Positions 1 to 8,658 of a stretch of DNA of 64,000 nt are shown here, piece after piece. How positions within the stretch are numbered: position 1 is the first letter of the stretch; each line of letters starts with the position of its first letter. Position numbers and translations under genes: made by a program. This DNA is from Gammaproteobacteria bacterium (GTDB taxonomy: Bacteria; Pseudomonadota; Gammaproteobacteria; Pseudomonadales; Pseudomonadaceae): NCBI GenBank assembly GCA_018816095.1, contig JAHIWP010000013.1, positions 27,195-91,194 of the forward strand. Reading direction: 5' to 3'. The notes under the pieces were generated by a model. It searched no databases, had not been told where the DNA came from, and saw only the letters and a program-made list of their open reading frames with translations.

Positions 1-1092
1 CCGTTCCTGCAATTCACCAACGTGAAAAAGACTTATGACCACAAGAACCTGGTGGTCAAGGACTTCAACCTGGACGTGGCCAAGGGCGAATTTATCACCC
101 TGCTCGGCCCTTCCGGCTCTGGCAAAACCACTTGCCTGATGATGCTCGCGGGCTTCGAAGACGTGACCAGTGGCGAGATCTTGATCAATGGCCGCTCGGT
201 CACCAGCATCGCGCCTTACCAGCGCAATATCGGCATGGTGTTCCAGCAGTACGCCCTGTTTCCGCACATGACCCTGCGCGAAAACCTCGCCTACCCGCTG
301 AAGATTCGTAAACAGCCCAAAGACGTAATTCGCGCCAAGGTCGATGAATACCTGTCACTGGTCGAGTTACTGGATTTCGGCAATCGCTTCCCTGGGCAAC
401 TGTCCGGCGGTCAACGCCAGCGGGTGGCCCTGGCCCGCGCGCTGATCTTCGCCCCAGACATCGTGTTGATGGACGAACCGCTTGGCGCCCTCGACAAAAA
501 ACTTCGCGAGCAGATGCAGTTCGAGATCAAGCGTCTGCACGATCAGCTCGGTTTCACCGTGATCTACGTGACCCACGACCAGACCGAAGCCCTGACCATG
601 AGCGACCGCATCGCCGTGTTCAACAACGGCATCGTTCAGCAATGCGCCGCGCCCCATGTGCTTTACGAACGACCGGCCAACCTGTTCGTCGCCGACTTTA
701 TTGGCGAGAGCAACAAGCTCAAGGGCGTGATCGAAGCCGTCAGCGAGGACAGCGTCCAAGTGCGCCTGGACGCCGGTGGCTTGGTCAGCGCGCTAAAAAC
801 CAACTGCACGGAAGTCGGCCTGCCCACCACCGTGTCGATTCGCCCGGAGAAGCTCAGCTTTACCGAGCGCCTTGGCAGCACCGGCAATCAGGTCATGGCA
901 CGGTTCGTCACCCGCCACTATGTCGGCGAGTACATCCGCTATCACTTCATCACCGCTGACGGCACCGAGCTGGTGGTTAAGAACATGAATGACAGCAGCG
1001 CCCCGCAACTCAGCGCCAAGGAAGAAGTCGCCCTGGCCTGGCAGCCACAATACAGCCAGGCCCTGGATCGCCCCGTCGTCACGACACCCTGA
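1..1092 (+). CDS. Polyamine-type ABC transporter ATP-binding protein (5' end outside window)
   Basis: Cytoplasmic ATPase of an importer of the spermidine/putrescine (PotA-like) family, powering the two permeases downstream. The reading frame is open to the left edge, and the first codons already read as the usual N-terminal strand before VKKTY, so the true start lies upstream; the GTG at 22 is not the start. Visible are Walker A GPSGSGKTT (about residue 36 of the visible part), signature LSGGQRQRVALARA, Walker B IVLMDEPLGALD, the switch histidine in VTHDQTEA, and a C-terminal TOBE-like half typical of PotA/CysA-type ATPases. The binding protein gene starts 26 nt after the stop, so this is the head of a four-gene operon. 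Substrate is inferred only from family; related Pseudomonas systems take putrescine, spermidine, agmatine or similar amines. Confidence 0.93.
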   Translation, partial: PFLQFTNVKKTYDHKNLVVKDFNLDVAKGEFITLLGPSGSGKTTCLMMLAGFEDVTSGEILINGRSVTSIAPYQRNIGMVFQQYALFPHMTLRENLAYPLKIRKQPKDVIRAKVDEYLSLVELLDFGNRFPGQLSGGQRQRVALARALIFAPDIVLMDEPLGALDKKLREQMQFEIKRLHDQLGFTVIYVTHDQTEALTMSDRIAVFNNGIVQQCAAPHVLYERPANLFVADFIGESNKLKGVIEAVSEDSVQVRLDAGGLVSALKTNCTEVGLPTTVSIRPEKLSFTERLGSTGNQVMARFVTRHYVGEYIRYHFITADGTELVVKNMNDSSAPQLSAKEEVALAWQPQYSQALDRPVVTTP

Positions 1093-1118
1093 ATGATAAG
1101 AAGCAATGGAGCTCAGCA

Positions 1119-2192
1119 ATGGCTAGAACACTGACCACCAGCTTTTCCACCTTCGCCCTCGCAGCAGCACTGGGTACGGCAAGTTTCGCCGCCAGCGCCG
1201 AGGAAACCCTGACCGTCGTATCCTGGGGCGGTGCCTATGGCGCAGCCCAGCAAAAGCATGTGATTGACCCGTTCCAGAAAGACACCGGCAACAAGGTACT
1301 GTTCGAGGATTACACCGGCGGCGTGGCGGAGATCAAAGCCCAGGTCGAATCCGGCAATATCCAGTGGGACGTGGTCGACTTCGAAGTGATCGACCTCGAA
1401 CGCGCCTGCTCTGAAGGCTTACTAGAAACCATCCCGCGCGACATTCTGCCGGCCGGTATCGATGGTGTTCCTGCCGCTAAGGACTTTATCCCCGAAGCAC
1501 TGGCCAGTGAGTGCGCGGTCGGCAACATCGTCTGGTCGGTGGTGTTCGCCTACAACGAGAAAACCATCGGTGGCACCAAGGCTGCCAGCATCAACGACTT
1601 CTTCGACACGGCGAAAATTCCTGGCAAGCGCGCCCTGCGCAAACGTCCACAAGTGAACATGGAATGGGCCCTGCTGGCTGACGGCGTAGCGCCGGCCGAC
1701 GTTTACGAAGTTCTCTCCACGCCAGAAGGCCAGGCCCGCGCCTTTGCCAAACTGGACACCATCAAGCAAGACATCGTCTGGTTCGATTCTTGGTCGCAAG
1801 CCCCGCAGCTGCTCAACGATGGTGGCGCCGTGCTGGTGCAGTCGGCCAACGGGCGCTTCTATGACGCCATCCGCCAGGAGAAAAAACCTTTCGTGATCGT
1901 CTGGGACGGCCACGTCTACGACCTCGACGCCTGGGCCATCGTCAAAGGCTCGAAGAAGAAAGACCTGGCGCTGAAGTTCATTGCCTACGCCACCGGTTCC
2001 AAGCCACTGGCCGGCATGCCAGATGTGGCCTACGGCCCAACTCGCAAGTCGTCCATGCCGTTGGCCGATCAGAGCGCCGCACCTCACCTGCCGACCGCGC
2101 ACCTGGATAAAGGCATCCAGGCCGGCTCGGACTTCTGGGCGGACTACGGTGAATCACTCGGTGAGAAATTCAACGAGTGGCTGTTGAAGTAA
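1119..2192 (+). CDS. Periplasmic polyamine-type substrate-binding protein (PotD-like)
   Basis: Extracytoplasmic binding component of the polyamine-type ABC importer, 357 residues. It opens with a Sec signal peptide (short basic start, hydrophobic stretch ending ASFAASA before EETLTVV), and the mature protein begins with the strand and SWGGAYGAAQ motif typical of group I extracellular solute-binding proteins (SBP_bac_1/8, PotD/PotF type). A GGA purine run precedes the ATG at 1119. It lies between the ATPase (26 nt upstream) and the first permease (65 nt downstream), the normal order for these clusters in Pseudomonas. The ligand is not readable from sequence; a polyamine or polyamine-like amine is the family expectation. 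Confidence 0.92.
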   Translation: MARTLTTSFSTFALAAALGTASFAASAEETLTVVSWGGAYGAAQQKHVIDPFQKDTGNKVLFEDYTGGVAEIKAQVESGNIQWDVVDFEVIDLERACSEGLLETIPRDILPAGIDGVPAAKDFIPEALASECAVGNIVWSVVFAYNEKTIGGTKAASINDFFDTAKIPGKRALRKRPQVNMEWALLADGVAPADVYEVLSTPEGQARAFAKLDTIKQDIVWFDSWSQAPQLLNDGGAVLVQSANGRFYDAIRQEKKPFVIVWDGHVYDLDAWAIVKGSKKKDLALKFIAYATGSKPLAGMPDVAYGPTRKSSMPLADQSAAPHLPTAHLDKGIQAGSDFWADYGESLGEKFNEWLLK

Positions 2193-2257
2193 TGCCTCGG
2201 ACACCTCGCGTCGCATCGGCGCGGGGTGTCGCTTTCAGGTTGCAAAGGAGTTAACGC

Positions 2258-3490
2258 TTGTCCTCACTCACCCGCACCGAAGCCAGCCAAGCCGCCAGCG
2301 CCCGCAACAAGAAACGCCTCACGGCCTTTCTGTTTGTGGTGCCGTTGCTGATCTTCATCCTGCTGAGTTTTGTTGCACCGATTGCCAGCATGCTCTGGCG
2401 CAGTGTCCACCACCCCACGGTGGCCACCCTGATTCCGCTGACCCTGAGCGAGCTGCAACGCTGGGACGGCAAAACGGTTCCTGATCAACAAACCCTGAGC
2501 GTCTTTGCCCAAGAGCTGCACGACCTGGCCAAAGTGCGCCAGTCCGGCAAGCTCGCCGAAGAGTTCAATCGTGCCTCTGCAGGCATGTCCAGCGTGGTCA
2601 AATCCACCGCCCGCAAAGTTTCGCGCCTGGATAGCGAGCAATTGACGCAGCAAGGTGCCGAGATCCTGCTCAAATCCAACCGCAAATGGAGCAAGCCGGA
2701 AATCTGGTACGCCATCCAGCGCGCAGGCAAACCCTACACCTACGATTACTACCTGACTGCGCTCGACCTTGAACTCGACCAAGAGCACGGCATTCAGGTG
2801 CGCGAAGACACGCAGATCTATCTGCAGCTCTACAGCAAGACCCTGAGCATGGCGCTGGTCATCACCCTGTTCTGCGCCCTGCTTGGCTACCCGCTGGCCT
2901 ATTACCTGGCTCGCCTGCCAGAAAACCGCGCCAACTTGTTGTTGGTGCTGGTGCTGTTACCGTTCTGGACCTCGCTGCTGGTACGCACCACCGCATGGAT
3001 CGCACTGCTACAGACCAACGGGGTGATCAACTCCTTCCTTCTCGGCGTCGGCGTAATCGGTGAGCCGATCGAAATGCTCTACACCTCCTTCGCCACCGTG
3101 GTCGCGATGACCCATATCCTGCTGCCGTTTATGATTTTGCCGCTGTACAGCGTGATGCGCGGCATAGACCCCAGCTACCTGCGTGCGGCCCTGTCGCTGG
3201 GCGCTCGACCGATACCGGCCTTCGCCCGCATCTATTTCCCGATGACCCTGCCGGGGCTGAGCGCCGGGGCGCTGCTGGTGTTCATCATCTCGGTGGGTTA
3301 CTACATCACCCCGGCGCTGGTCGGCGGCACCGACGGGCAGATGATCAGCAACATCATTGCCTTCCATATGCAGCGTTCGAACAACTGGGAACTGGCCGCC
3401 GCGCTGGGGTCCTTACTGCTTGCGCTGATCCTGCTGCTGTACTGGCTCTACGACCGCTTCGTCGGTGCCAGCAATATCAAACTGGGATGA
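2258..3490 (+). CDS. ABC transporter permease (PotB-like) with long periplasmic insert
   Basis: Inner-membrane permease of the importer, 410 residues. A TTG start is chosen because an AAAGGAG ribosome site ends 7 nt before it and the N-terminus then runs directly into the first membrane helix (about residues 23-48). Unlike the roughly 280-residue E. coli PotB, a soluble stretch of some 135 residues (about 50-190) rich in Lys, Glu and Ser sits between helix 1 and the five C-terminal helices; by topology it faces the periplasm. The EAA-loop that contacts the ATPase is visible as RAALSLGARPIPAF followed by IYFPMTLPG. Only 6 nt separate it from the next permease. The large insert is known for a subgroup of these permeases; its function is unknown to me. 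Confidence 0.92.
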   Translation: MSSLTRTEASQAASARNKKRLTAFLFVVPLLIFILLSFVAPIASMLWRSVHHPTVATLIPLTLSELQRWDGKTVPDQQTLSVFAQELHDLAKVRQSGKLAEEFNRASAGMSSVVKSTARKVSRLDSEQLTQQGAEILLKSNRKWSKPEIWYAIQRAGKPYTYDYYLTALDLELDQEHGIQVREDTQIYLQLYSKTLSMALVITLFCALLGYPLAYYLARLPENRANLLLVLVLLPFWTSLLVRTTAWIALLQTNGVINSFLLGVGVIGEPIEMLYTSFATVVAMTHILLPFMILPLYSVMRGIDPSYLRAALSLGARPIPAFARIYFPMTLPGLSAGALLVFIISVGYYITPALVGGTDGQMISNIIAFHMQRSNNWELAAALGSLLLALILLLYWLYDRFVGASNIKLG

Positions 3491-3496
3491 GCTGAT

Positions 3497-4354
3497 ATGT
3501 CGAAGATTCCCGCCTATTACGGTTTTTGGTATCACCTGGGTAGCTGGCTGTTAAAGACCAGCTCCTGGCTGGTGCTGCTGTTTTTGATCATGCCGATTCT
3601 GGTGATCATTCCGCTGTCATTCAACGTCGAGCCCTTCTTCAGCTTTACCGAAGGCATGCTCACCTTCCAGCCCGAGGCCTATTCGCTGCGCTGGTACAGC
3701 GCCATCTTCAGCGATGACAAATGGCTGCTGGCAATCAAGAACAGCTTTCTCATTGGTTTCTTCGCCACCCTGCTGGCCACCGTGCTCGGCACTTGCGCCG
3801 CCGTGGGCCTGGCGCGCGACGATATGCCGATGCGCCGCCTGATTACCGCCTTGCTGCTGTCGCCGATGATCGTGCCGCTGATCATCACCGCCGCCGGGAT
3901 GTTCTTCTTCTATTCAGACCTGGGCCTAGCCGGTAACTACCTGGGCATCATCATCGCCCACGCCGCCCTCGGCACACCGTTTGTGATCATCACCGTCACC
4001 GCCACCCTGACGGGCTTCGACTACAGCCTGGCCCGCGCGGCACTGAATCTAGGCGCCACGCCACTGCGGGTGTTCTTCGACATCATCATGCCGTTGATTC
4101 GTCCAGGGGTGATCTCCGGCGCGCTGTTCGCCTTTATCACCTCGTTCGATGAAGTGGTGGTGATCCTGTTTATGGCCGGGCCGCAGCAACGCACCATTCC
4201 CCGGCAAATGTTCTCGGGCCTGCGCGAGCAGATCAACCCGAGCATCCTGGCCATCGCCACCCTGTTGATCCTGATGTCGATTGTGCTGCTGATCACCATC
4301 GAGCTGCTGCGCCGCCGCGCCACCCGAATGCGCGGTATCGAGCAGATTGAATAA
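3497..4354 (+). CDS. ABC transporter permease (PotC-like)
   Basis: Second inner-membrane permease, 285 residues, pairing with the PotB-like subunit. About six hydrophobic segments are visible, the first at residues 20-42. The EAA-type coupling loop reads ARAALNLGATPLRVF followed by IIMPLIRPG, matching BPD_transp_1 permeases of the spermidine/putrescine family. It starts 6 nt after the previous stop, so it is translated from the same message, and it is the last gene of the operon: the next 250 nt contain no gene. No strong terminator hairpin is obvious behind it. Confidence 0.92.
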   Translation: MSKIPAYYGFWYHLGSWLLKTSSWLVLLFLIMPILVIIPLSFNVEPFFSFTEGMLTFQPEAYSLRWYSAIFSDDKWLLAIKNSFLIGFFATLLATVLGTCAAVGLARDDMPMRRLITALLLSPMIVPLIITAAGMFFFYSDLGLAGNYLGIIIAHAALGTPFVIITVTATLTGFDYSLARAALNLGATPLRVFFDIIMPLIRPGVISGALFAFITSFDEVVVILFMAGPQQRTIPRQMFSGLREQINPSILAIATLLILMSIVLLITIELLRRRATRMRGIEQIE

Positions 4355-4604
4355 GCACCCCGCGCTTTCGCCTCAAGCCGCCTGGGATTAGAATCGCCAC
4401 TCTCCTGCCACATCCCAGGCGGACTTGTAGCCCGGCCACGCCAGCGCCCACACCGCGCCAAGCAGCGCCCCAGCCCAGCAGATGCTCACTCGCGTTTGCC
4501 TTGGGCCTGAACCCGGCTCAACATACGCACCAACAGCCCGTTGCCAGCACAGCACTAGTGTCTGTGAACGCGTAACCTGATTAGCCTTTGCAGGATTTAT
4601 CACC
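4355..4604. other. Intergenic region before ilvD, nothing firmly identified
   Basis: This 250-nt gap between the ABC operon and ilvD should carry the ilvD promoter. A TAGAAT hexamer at 4389-4394 resembles a sigma-70 -10 box but has no convincing -35 partner and would give a leader of about 200 nt. I searched for an Ile/Val/Leu-rich leader peptide; the only short plus-strand frame (ATG near 4483) is not enriched in those residues, so attenuation is not supported. Confidence 0.4.
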
Positions 4605-6452
4605 ATGCCTGACTACCGCTCAAAGACCTCCACCCACGGCCGTAACATGGCCGGCGCCCGCGCCCTGTGGCGTGCTACCGGGATGAAGGACGAAGACTTC
4701 AAAAAGCCGATCATTGCCGTTGCCAACTCCTTCACCCAGTTCGTACCCGGCCACGTGCACCTCAAAGATATGGGGCAACTGGTCGCCCGCGAAATCGAGC
4801 GGGCCGGTGGCGTGGCCAAAGAATTCAACACCATCGCGGTCGATGACGGCATCGCCATGGGCCACGACGGCATGCTTTATTCGCTGCCGAGCCGCGAGAT
4901 CATTGCCGACTCCGTTGAGTACATGGTCAACGCTCACTGTGCCGACGCCATTGTTTGCATCAGCAACTGCGACAAAATCACCCCCGGCATGCTGATGGCT
5001 GCTTTGCGCCTGAACATCCCGGTGATCTTTGTCTCCGGCGGGCCGATGGAAGCCGGCAAAACCAAGCTGGCCAGCCATGGTCTGGACCTGGTCGATGCCA
5101 TGGTAATCGCCGCTGACGAGAGCGCCAGCGATGAAAAGGTGGCCGAATACGAGCGCAGCGCTTGCCCGACCTGCGGCAGCTGCTCCGGCATGTTTACCGC
5201 TAACTCGATGAACTGCCTGATGGAAGCCCTGGGCCTGGCCCTGCCGGGTAACGGTTCGACCCTGGCTACCCACAGCGACCGCGAGCAGCTGTTCCTGCAG
5301 GCCGGCCGCACCGTGGTCGAGCTGTGCAAACGCTACTATGGCGAAGGCGACGAGTCGGTTCTGCCGCGCAATATTGCCAACTTCAAGGCGTTCGAGAATG
5401 CCATGAGCCTGGACATCGCCATGGGTGGTTCAACCAACACCATCCTGCACCTGCTGGCCGCCGCCCAGGAGGCTGAGATCGACTTCGACCTGCGCGACAT
5501 CGACCGCCTTTCGCGCAAAGTGCCGCAGCTGTGCAAGGTCGCGCCAAACATCCAGAAGTACCACATGGAAGACGTCCACCGCGCGGGCGGCATCTTCAGC
5601 ATCCTCGGCTCGCTGGCCCGTGGCGGCCTGCTGCACACCGACCTGCCGACCGTACACAGCCGCAGCATGGAAGAAGCCATCGCCAAATGGGACATCACCC
5701 AGACTGACGATGAAGCCGTGCACACCTTCTTCCGCGCAGGCCCGGCCGGCATCCCAACGCAGACCGCCTTCAGCCAGAGCACCCGCTGGGAAACCCTCGA
5801 TGACGACCGTGAGAACGGTTGCATCCGCAGCGTCGAGCACGCGTACTCGCAAGAAGGTGGCCTGGCCGTGCTGTACGGCAATATCGCCCTCGACGGTTGC
5901 GTGGTGAAAACCGCCGGTGTTGATGAGTCGATCCACGTCTTCGAAGGCAATGCGAAAATCTTCGAGAGCCAGGACAGCGCAGTGCGCGGCATCCTCGCCG
6001 ACGAAGTAAAAGAAGGCGATATCGTCATCATCCGCTACGAAGGCCCGAAAGGCGGCCCGGGCATGCAGGAGATGCTCTACCCGACCTCCTACCTGAAATC
6101 CAAAGGCTTGGGCAAAGCCTGTGCCCTGCTCACCGACGGCCGCTTCTCCGGCGGCACCTCGGGCCTGTCCATCGGCCACGCTTCGCCGGAAGCCGCCGCA
6201 GGCGGTGCCATCGGTTTGGTGCAGGAGGGTGACAAAATCCTGATCAACATCCACGAGCGCACCATCAACCTGCTGGTCAGCGACGAAGAAATCGCCCATC
6301 GCCGCCACGAGCAGGACAAAAAAGGCTGGAAGCCCGTGGAACAGCGTCCGCGCAAAGTCACCACCGCGCTCAAGGCCTACGCCCTGCTCGCCACCAGCGC
6401 CGACAAAGGCGCGGTACGCGACAAAGCGCTGCTAGAGAAACTGGTGCCCTAA
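4605..6452 (+). CDS. ilvD: Dihydroxy-acid dehydratase IlvD
   Basis: Cytoplasmic Fe-S enzyme of branched-chain amino acid synthesis; it dehydrates 2,3-dihydroxy-isovalerate and 2,3-dihydroxy-3-methylvalerate to the 2-keto acids that precede valine, leucine and isoleucine. At 615 residues it matches E. coli IlvD (616). Visible signatures are the N-terminal [20 protein letters not shown], the cluster cysteine in [10 protein letters not shown], the double-Cys motif [17 protein letters not shown] (about residues 192-208), and the C-terminal [16 protein letters not shown] block. It is transcribed alone and followed by a clear rho-independent terminator. The pathway partner ilvA lies 15 kb away in this window. 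Confidence 0.98.
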   Translation: MPDYRSKTSTHGRNMAGARALWRATGMKDEDFKKPIIAVANSFTQFVPGHVHLKDMGQLVAREIERAGGVAKEFNTIAVDDGIAMGHDGMLYSLPSREIIADSVEYMVNAHCADAIVCISNCDKITPGMLMAALRLNIPVIFVSGGPMEAGKTKLASHGLDLVDAMVIAADESASDEKVAEYERSACPTCGSCSGMFTANSMNCLMEALGLALPGNGSTLATHSDREQLFLQAGRTVVELCKRYYGEGDESVLPRNIANFKAFENAMSLDIAMGGSTNTILHLLAAAQEAEIDFDLRDIDRLSRKVPQLCKVAPNIQKYHMEDVHRAGGIFSILGSLARGGLLHTDLPTVHSRSMEEAIAKWDITQTDDEAVHTFFRAGPAGIPTQTAFSQSTRWETLDDDRENGCIRSVEHAYSQEGGLAVLYGNIALDGCVVKTAGVDESIHVFEGNAKIFESQDSAVRGILADEVKEGDIVIIRYEGPKGGPGMQEMLYPTSYLKSKGLGKACALLTDGRFSGGTSGLSIGHASPEAAAGGAIGLVQEGDKILINIHERTINLLVSDEEIAHRRHEQDKKGWKPVEQRPRKVTTALKAYALLATSADKGAVRDKALLEKLVP

Positions 6453-6465
6453 GCCCCAGCCCAAC

Positions 6466-6494
6466 AAAAACCCGGCCTTTGCGCCGGGTTTTTT
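6466..6494 (+). terminator. Rho-independent terminator of ilvD
   Basis: A 9-bp stem AAACCCGGC/GCCGGGTTT (6468-6476 with 6483-6491) closes a 6-nt loop and ends in a run of six T. It begins 14 nt after the ilvD stop. Confidence 0.93.
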
Positions 6495-6638
6495 ATGCCC
6501 CGGGCAAGCCTCGCGCCGCTAAACCGCAGGTAATATCGCCGTACCGCCACCCGCCACGCCCGCAGCTAGTTAGCAGCCAACGCTGGGCGTGACGGGTATT
6601 GCTCAGTAGAATCGCGCTCTTTTTTCCGGAGCACCACC

Positions 6639-8006
6639 ATGAGCGCACTCGACAAGCCGCCCGTCACCGACGAACTGGTGTTCGGCCTGGAAGACCGTCC
6701 CAAGCCCCTGATCAGCCTGCTGGCGGCCTTGCAGCATCTGCTGGCGATCATCGTACCGATCGTCACCCCGGGCCTGTTGATCTGCCAGGCGTTGGGCGTG
6801 TCGGCGCGCGACACCAACCTGATTGTCTCGATGTCGCTGGTGATTTCCGGCATCGCCACCTTCGTTCAGTGCAAACGCTTTGGCCCCTTCGGTGCCGGGC
6901 TGCTAATCGTGCAGGGCACCAGTTTCAACTTTGTCGGCCCGCTGATTGCCGGTGGCGCATTGATGGTGCAGCAAGGCACGCCTGTGGAAGCCGTGATGGC
7001 GGCGATCTTCGGCGTGGTAATCGCCGGCTCGTTTGTCGAAATGGGCGTGTCGCGCATCCTGCCTTTCGTCAAACGACTGATCTCGCCGCTGGTCACCGGC
7101 ATCGTGGTGCTGATGATTGGCCTGACCCTGATTAAAGTGGGCTTGATCAGCATGGGCGGCGGCTTCTCGGCGATGGCCGACGGCACTTTTGCCAACGCCG
7201 AAAACCTGATGCTGTCCGGCGTGGTACTGGGGGTGATCGTGGTGCTCAACCGCATTCCACTGGTGTGGATGCGCAGCTGCGCCATCGTCATCGCCCTGGC
7301 GGTTGGCTACGCCCTGGCCGGTTACCTCGGTCGCCTGGACTTCACCGGCATGCACGAGGCCGAGTTGTTCCAGGTGCCGATGCCGCTGCATTTTGGCCTG
7401 AGCTTTTCCTGGAGCCTGTTCATCCCCATGCTGGTGATCTACCTGGTGACGTCCCTGGAAGCGATTGGCGATGTGACCGCCACCAGCAAAATCTCCCGCC
7501 AGCCGGTCGAAGGCCCGCTGTGGATGCAGCGGATCAAAGGCGGCGTATTGGTCAACGGCGCCAACTCGTTGCTGGCCGGGCTGTTCAACACCTTCCCCAG
7601 CTCGGTGTTTGCGCAGAACAACGGCGTCATTCAGCTAACCGGCATCGCCAGCCGCCACATCGGCCTGTGGATTGCCACGATGCTGGTGATTCTCGGCTTG
7701 TTCCCCAGCGTGGCCGGGGTGATTCAAGCCGTGCCTGAGCCGGTACTGGGTGGCGCGGCACTGGTGATGTTCGGCGCAGTTGCTGCCGCGGGGATCAACA
7801 TCATTGCCGGCGTGCAACTGGATCGCCGCGCCCTGCTGATCATCTCGGTGTCCCTGGCCCTGGGCCTCGGCGTGTCGCAGGTGCCGGAATTCCTCGCACA
7901 CATGCCAGCAGCCCTGCGCAATGTACTGGAGTCAGGCGTTGCCACCGGCGGTATCTGTGCGCTGCTGATGAACTGGTTTCTGCCTGAACGCAAAGCGAAC
8001 GCCTAA
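6639..8006 (+). CDS. xanP: XanP-type xanthine/purine permease (NCS2 family)
   Basis: Inner-membrane proton symporter of the nucleobase-cation symporter-2 family, 455 residues with 12-14 hydrophobic segments. It closely follows E. coli XanP as I remember it: N-terminal LEDRP before the first helix, QHLLAIIVPIVTPGLLICQA, the QGTSFNFVGPLIAGG motif in TM3, and the NCS2 signature QNNGVIQLTG in TM10. The RIKGGVLVNG..NTFPSS segment is also conserved. Xanthine is the expected substrate, but uric acid or other purines cannot be excluded without the substrate-site residues being tested. It is monocistronic, preceded by a TTCCGG purine-poor ribosome site and a TAGAAT hexamer at 6607-6612, and followed by a bidirectional terminator shared with folA. 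Confidence 0.93.
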   Translation: MSALDKPPVTDELVFGLEDRPKPLISLLAALQHLLAIIVPIVTPGLLICQALGVSARDTNLIVSMSLVISGIATFVQCKRFGPFGAGLLIVQGTSFNFVGPLIAGGALMVQQGTPVEAVMAAIFGVVIAGSFVEMGVSRILPFVKRLISPLVTGIVVLMIGLTLIKVGLISMGGGFSAMADGTFANAENLMLSGVVLGVIVVLNRIPLVWMRSCAIVIALAVGYALAGYLGRLDFTGMHEAELFQVPMPLHFGLSFSWSLFIPMLVIYLVTSLEAIGDVTATSKISRQPVEGPLWMQRIKGGVLVNGANSLLAGLFNTFPSSVFAQNNGVIQLTGIASRHIGLWIATMLVILGLFPSVAGVIQAVPEPVLGGAALVMFGAVAAAGINIIAGVQLDRRALLIISVSLALGLGVSQVPEFLAHMPAALRNVLESGVATGGICALLMNWFLPERKANA

Positions 8007-8020
8007 ACCGATCGCCTAAC

Positions 8021-8052
8021 GCAAAACGCCACCTACACAGGTGGCGTTTTGC
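8021..8052. terminator. Bidirectional terminator between xanP and folA
   Basis: A perfect 14-bp stem (8021-8034 with 8039-8052, GCAAAACGCCACCT and its complement) closes a 4-nt loop. The A-rich and T-rich flanks of the stem make it usable on both strands, fitting its place between convergent genes. Confidence 0.93.
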
Positions 8053-8088
8053 TTTCTGGCTTACGGGAGCGGCCGTTGGGCTTGTGCG

Positions 8089-8601
8089 CTAGGCGCGCTG
8101 CCACGTCTGGAAGACATAGGCCGGGGTTTCAGCCGTCGCAGCATGGGCGGCCTGTTCGCTGAGCTGCCACTGCGCCGGGCTTAGCTCAGGGAAATAGGCG
8201 TCGCCCTCCGGGCTGAGCGCAACCCGCGTCAGGTACAACCGCGTAGCCTTAGCCAAGCCAAGCTCATACAGTTGCGCGCCGCCGATCAACATCAATTCAT
8301 CGGCAGCATTGGCGCGGGCCCAGACCTGCGCGCGCTCGATAGCAGCCTCCAGGCTGGCGAACACTTCAGCCCCCTCCAGTTGCAAGCCGGGCTGGCGGCT
8401 GACCACTAGGTTGAGGCGGCCCGGCAGCGGCCGGCCGAGTGAATCCCAGGTTTTGCGACCCATGATGATCGGCTTACCCAGGGTCAGGGCTTTGAAGTGT
8501 TTAAGGTCCGCTGGCAAGTGCCAGGGCAATTGGTTATCGCGGCCGATCACGCGGTTTTCCGCGAGGGCCGCAATCAGGCAGAGGGGCAGGGAATTTTTCA
8601 T
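8089..8601 (-). CDS. folA: Dihydrofolate reductase
   Basis: NADPH-dependent reduction of dihydrofolate to tetrahydrofolate, 170 residues, cytoplasmic. Family signatures are plain: LIAALAENRVIGRDNQLPWH near the N-terminus (substrate/cofactor loop with the conserved Trp), the active-site acidic residue in LPADLKHFK, IMGRKTWDSLGRPLPGR (NADPH binding), and IGGAQLYELGL near residue 118. It is trimethoprim's target. Together with thyA (5 kb away, same strand) it forms the dTMP cycle. The gene stands alone; the next gene upstream on this strand is a GGDEF protein ending 57 nt before it. Confidence 0.97.
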   Translation of the reverse strand: MKNSLPLCLIAALAENRVIGRDNQLPWHLPADLKHFKALTLGKPIIMGRKTWDSLGRPLPGRLNLVVSRQPGLQLEGAEVFASLEAAIERAQVWARANAADELMLIGGAQLYELGLAKATRLYLTRVALSPEGDAYFPELSPAQWQLSEQAAHAATAETPAYVFQTWQRA

Positions 8602-8658
8602 AGCGGCGAGAATACCGCCTGCGCGGCGATCATTGAAGCCTTGCCTGTGATCACCCTC

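Noticed and set aside
4395-4604. Possible leader-peptide attenuator for ilvD
   Set aside because: The only short frame is not enriched in Ile, Val or Leu codons and no competing hairpins with a T tract are present.
4388-4606. 72-residue minus-strand frame upstream of ilvD
   Set aside because: It overlaps the ilvD start and ribosome site, has no ribosome site of its own and no recognisable motif.
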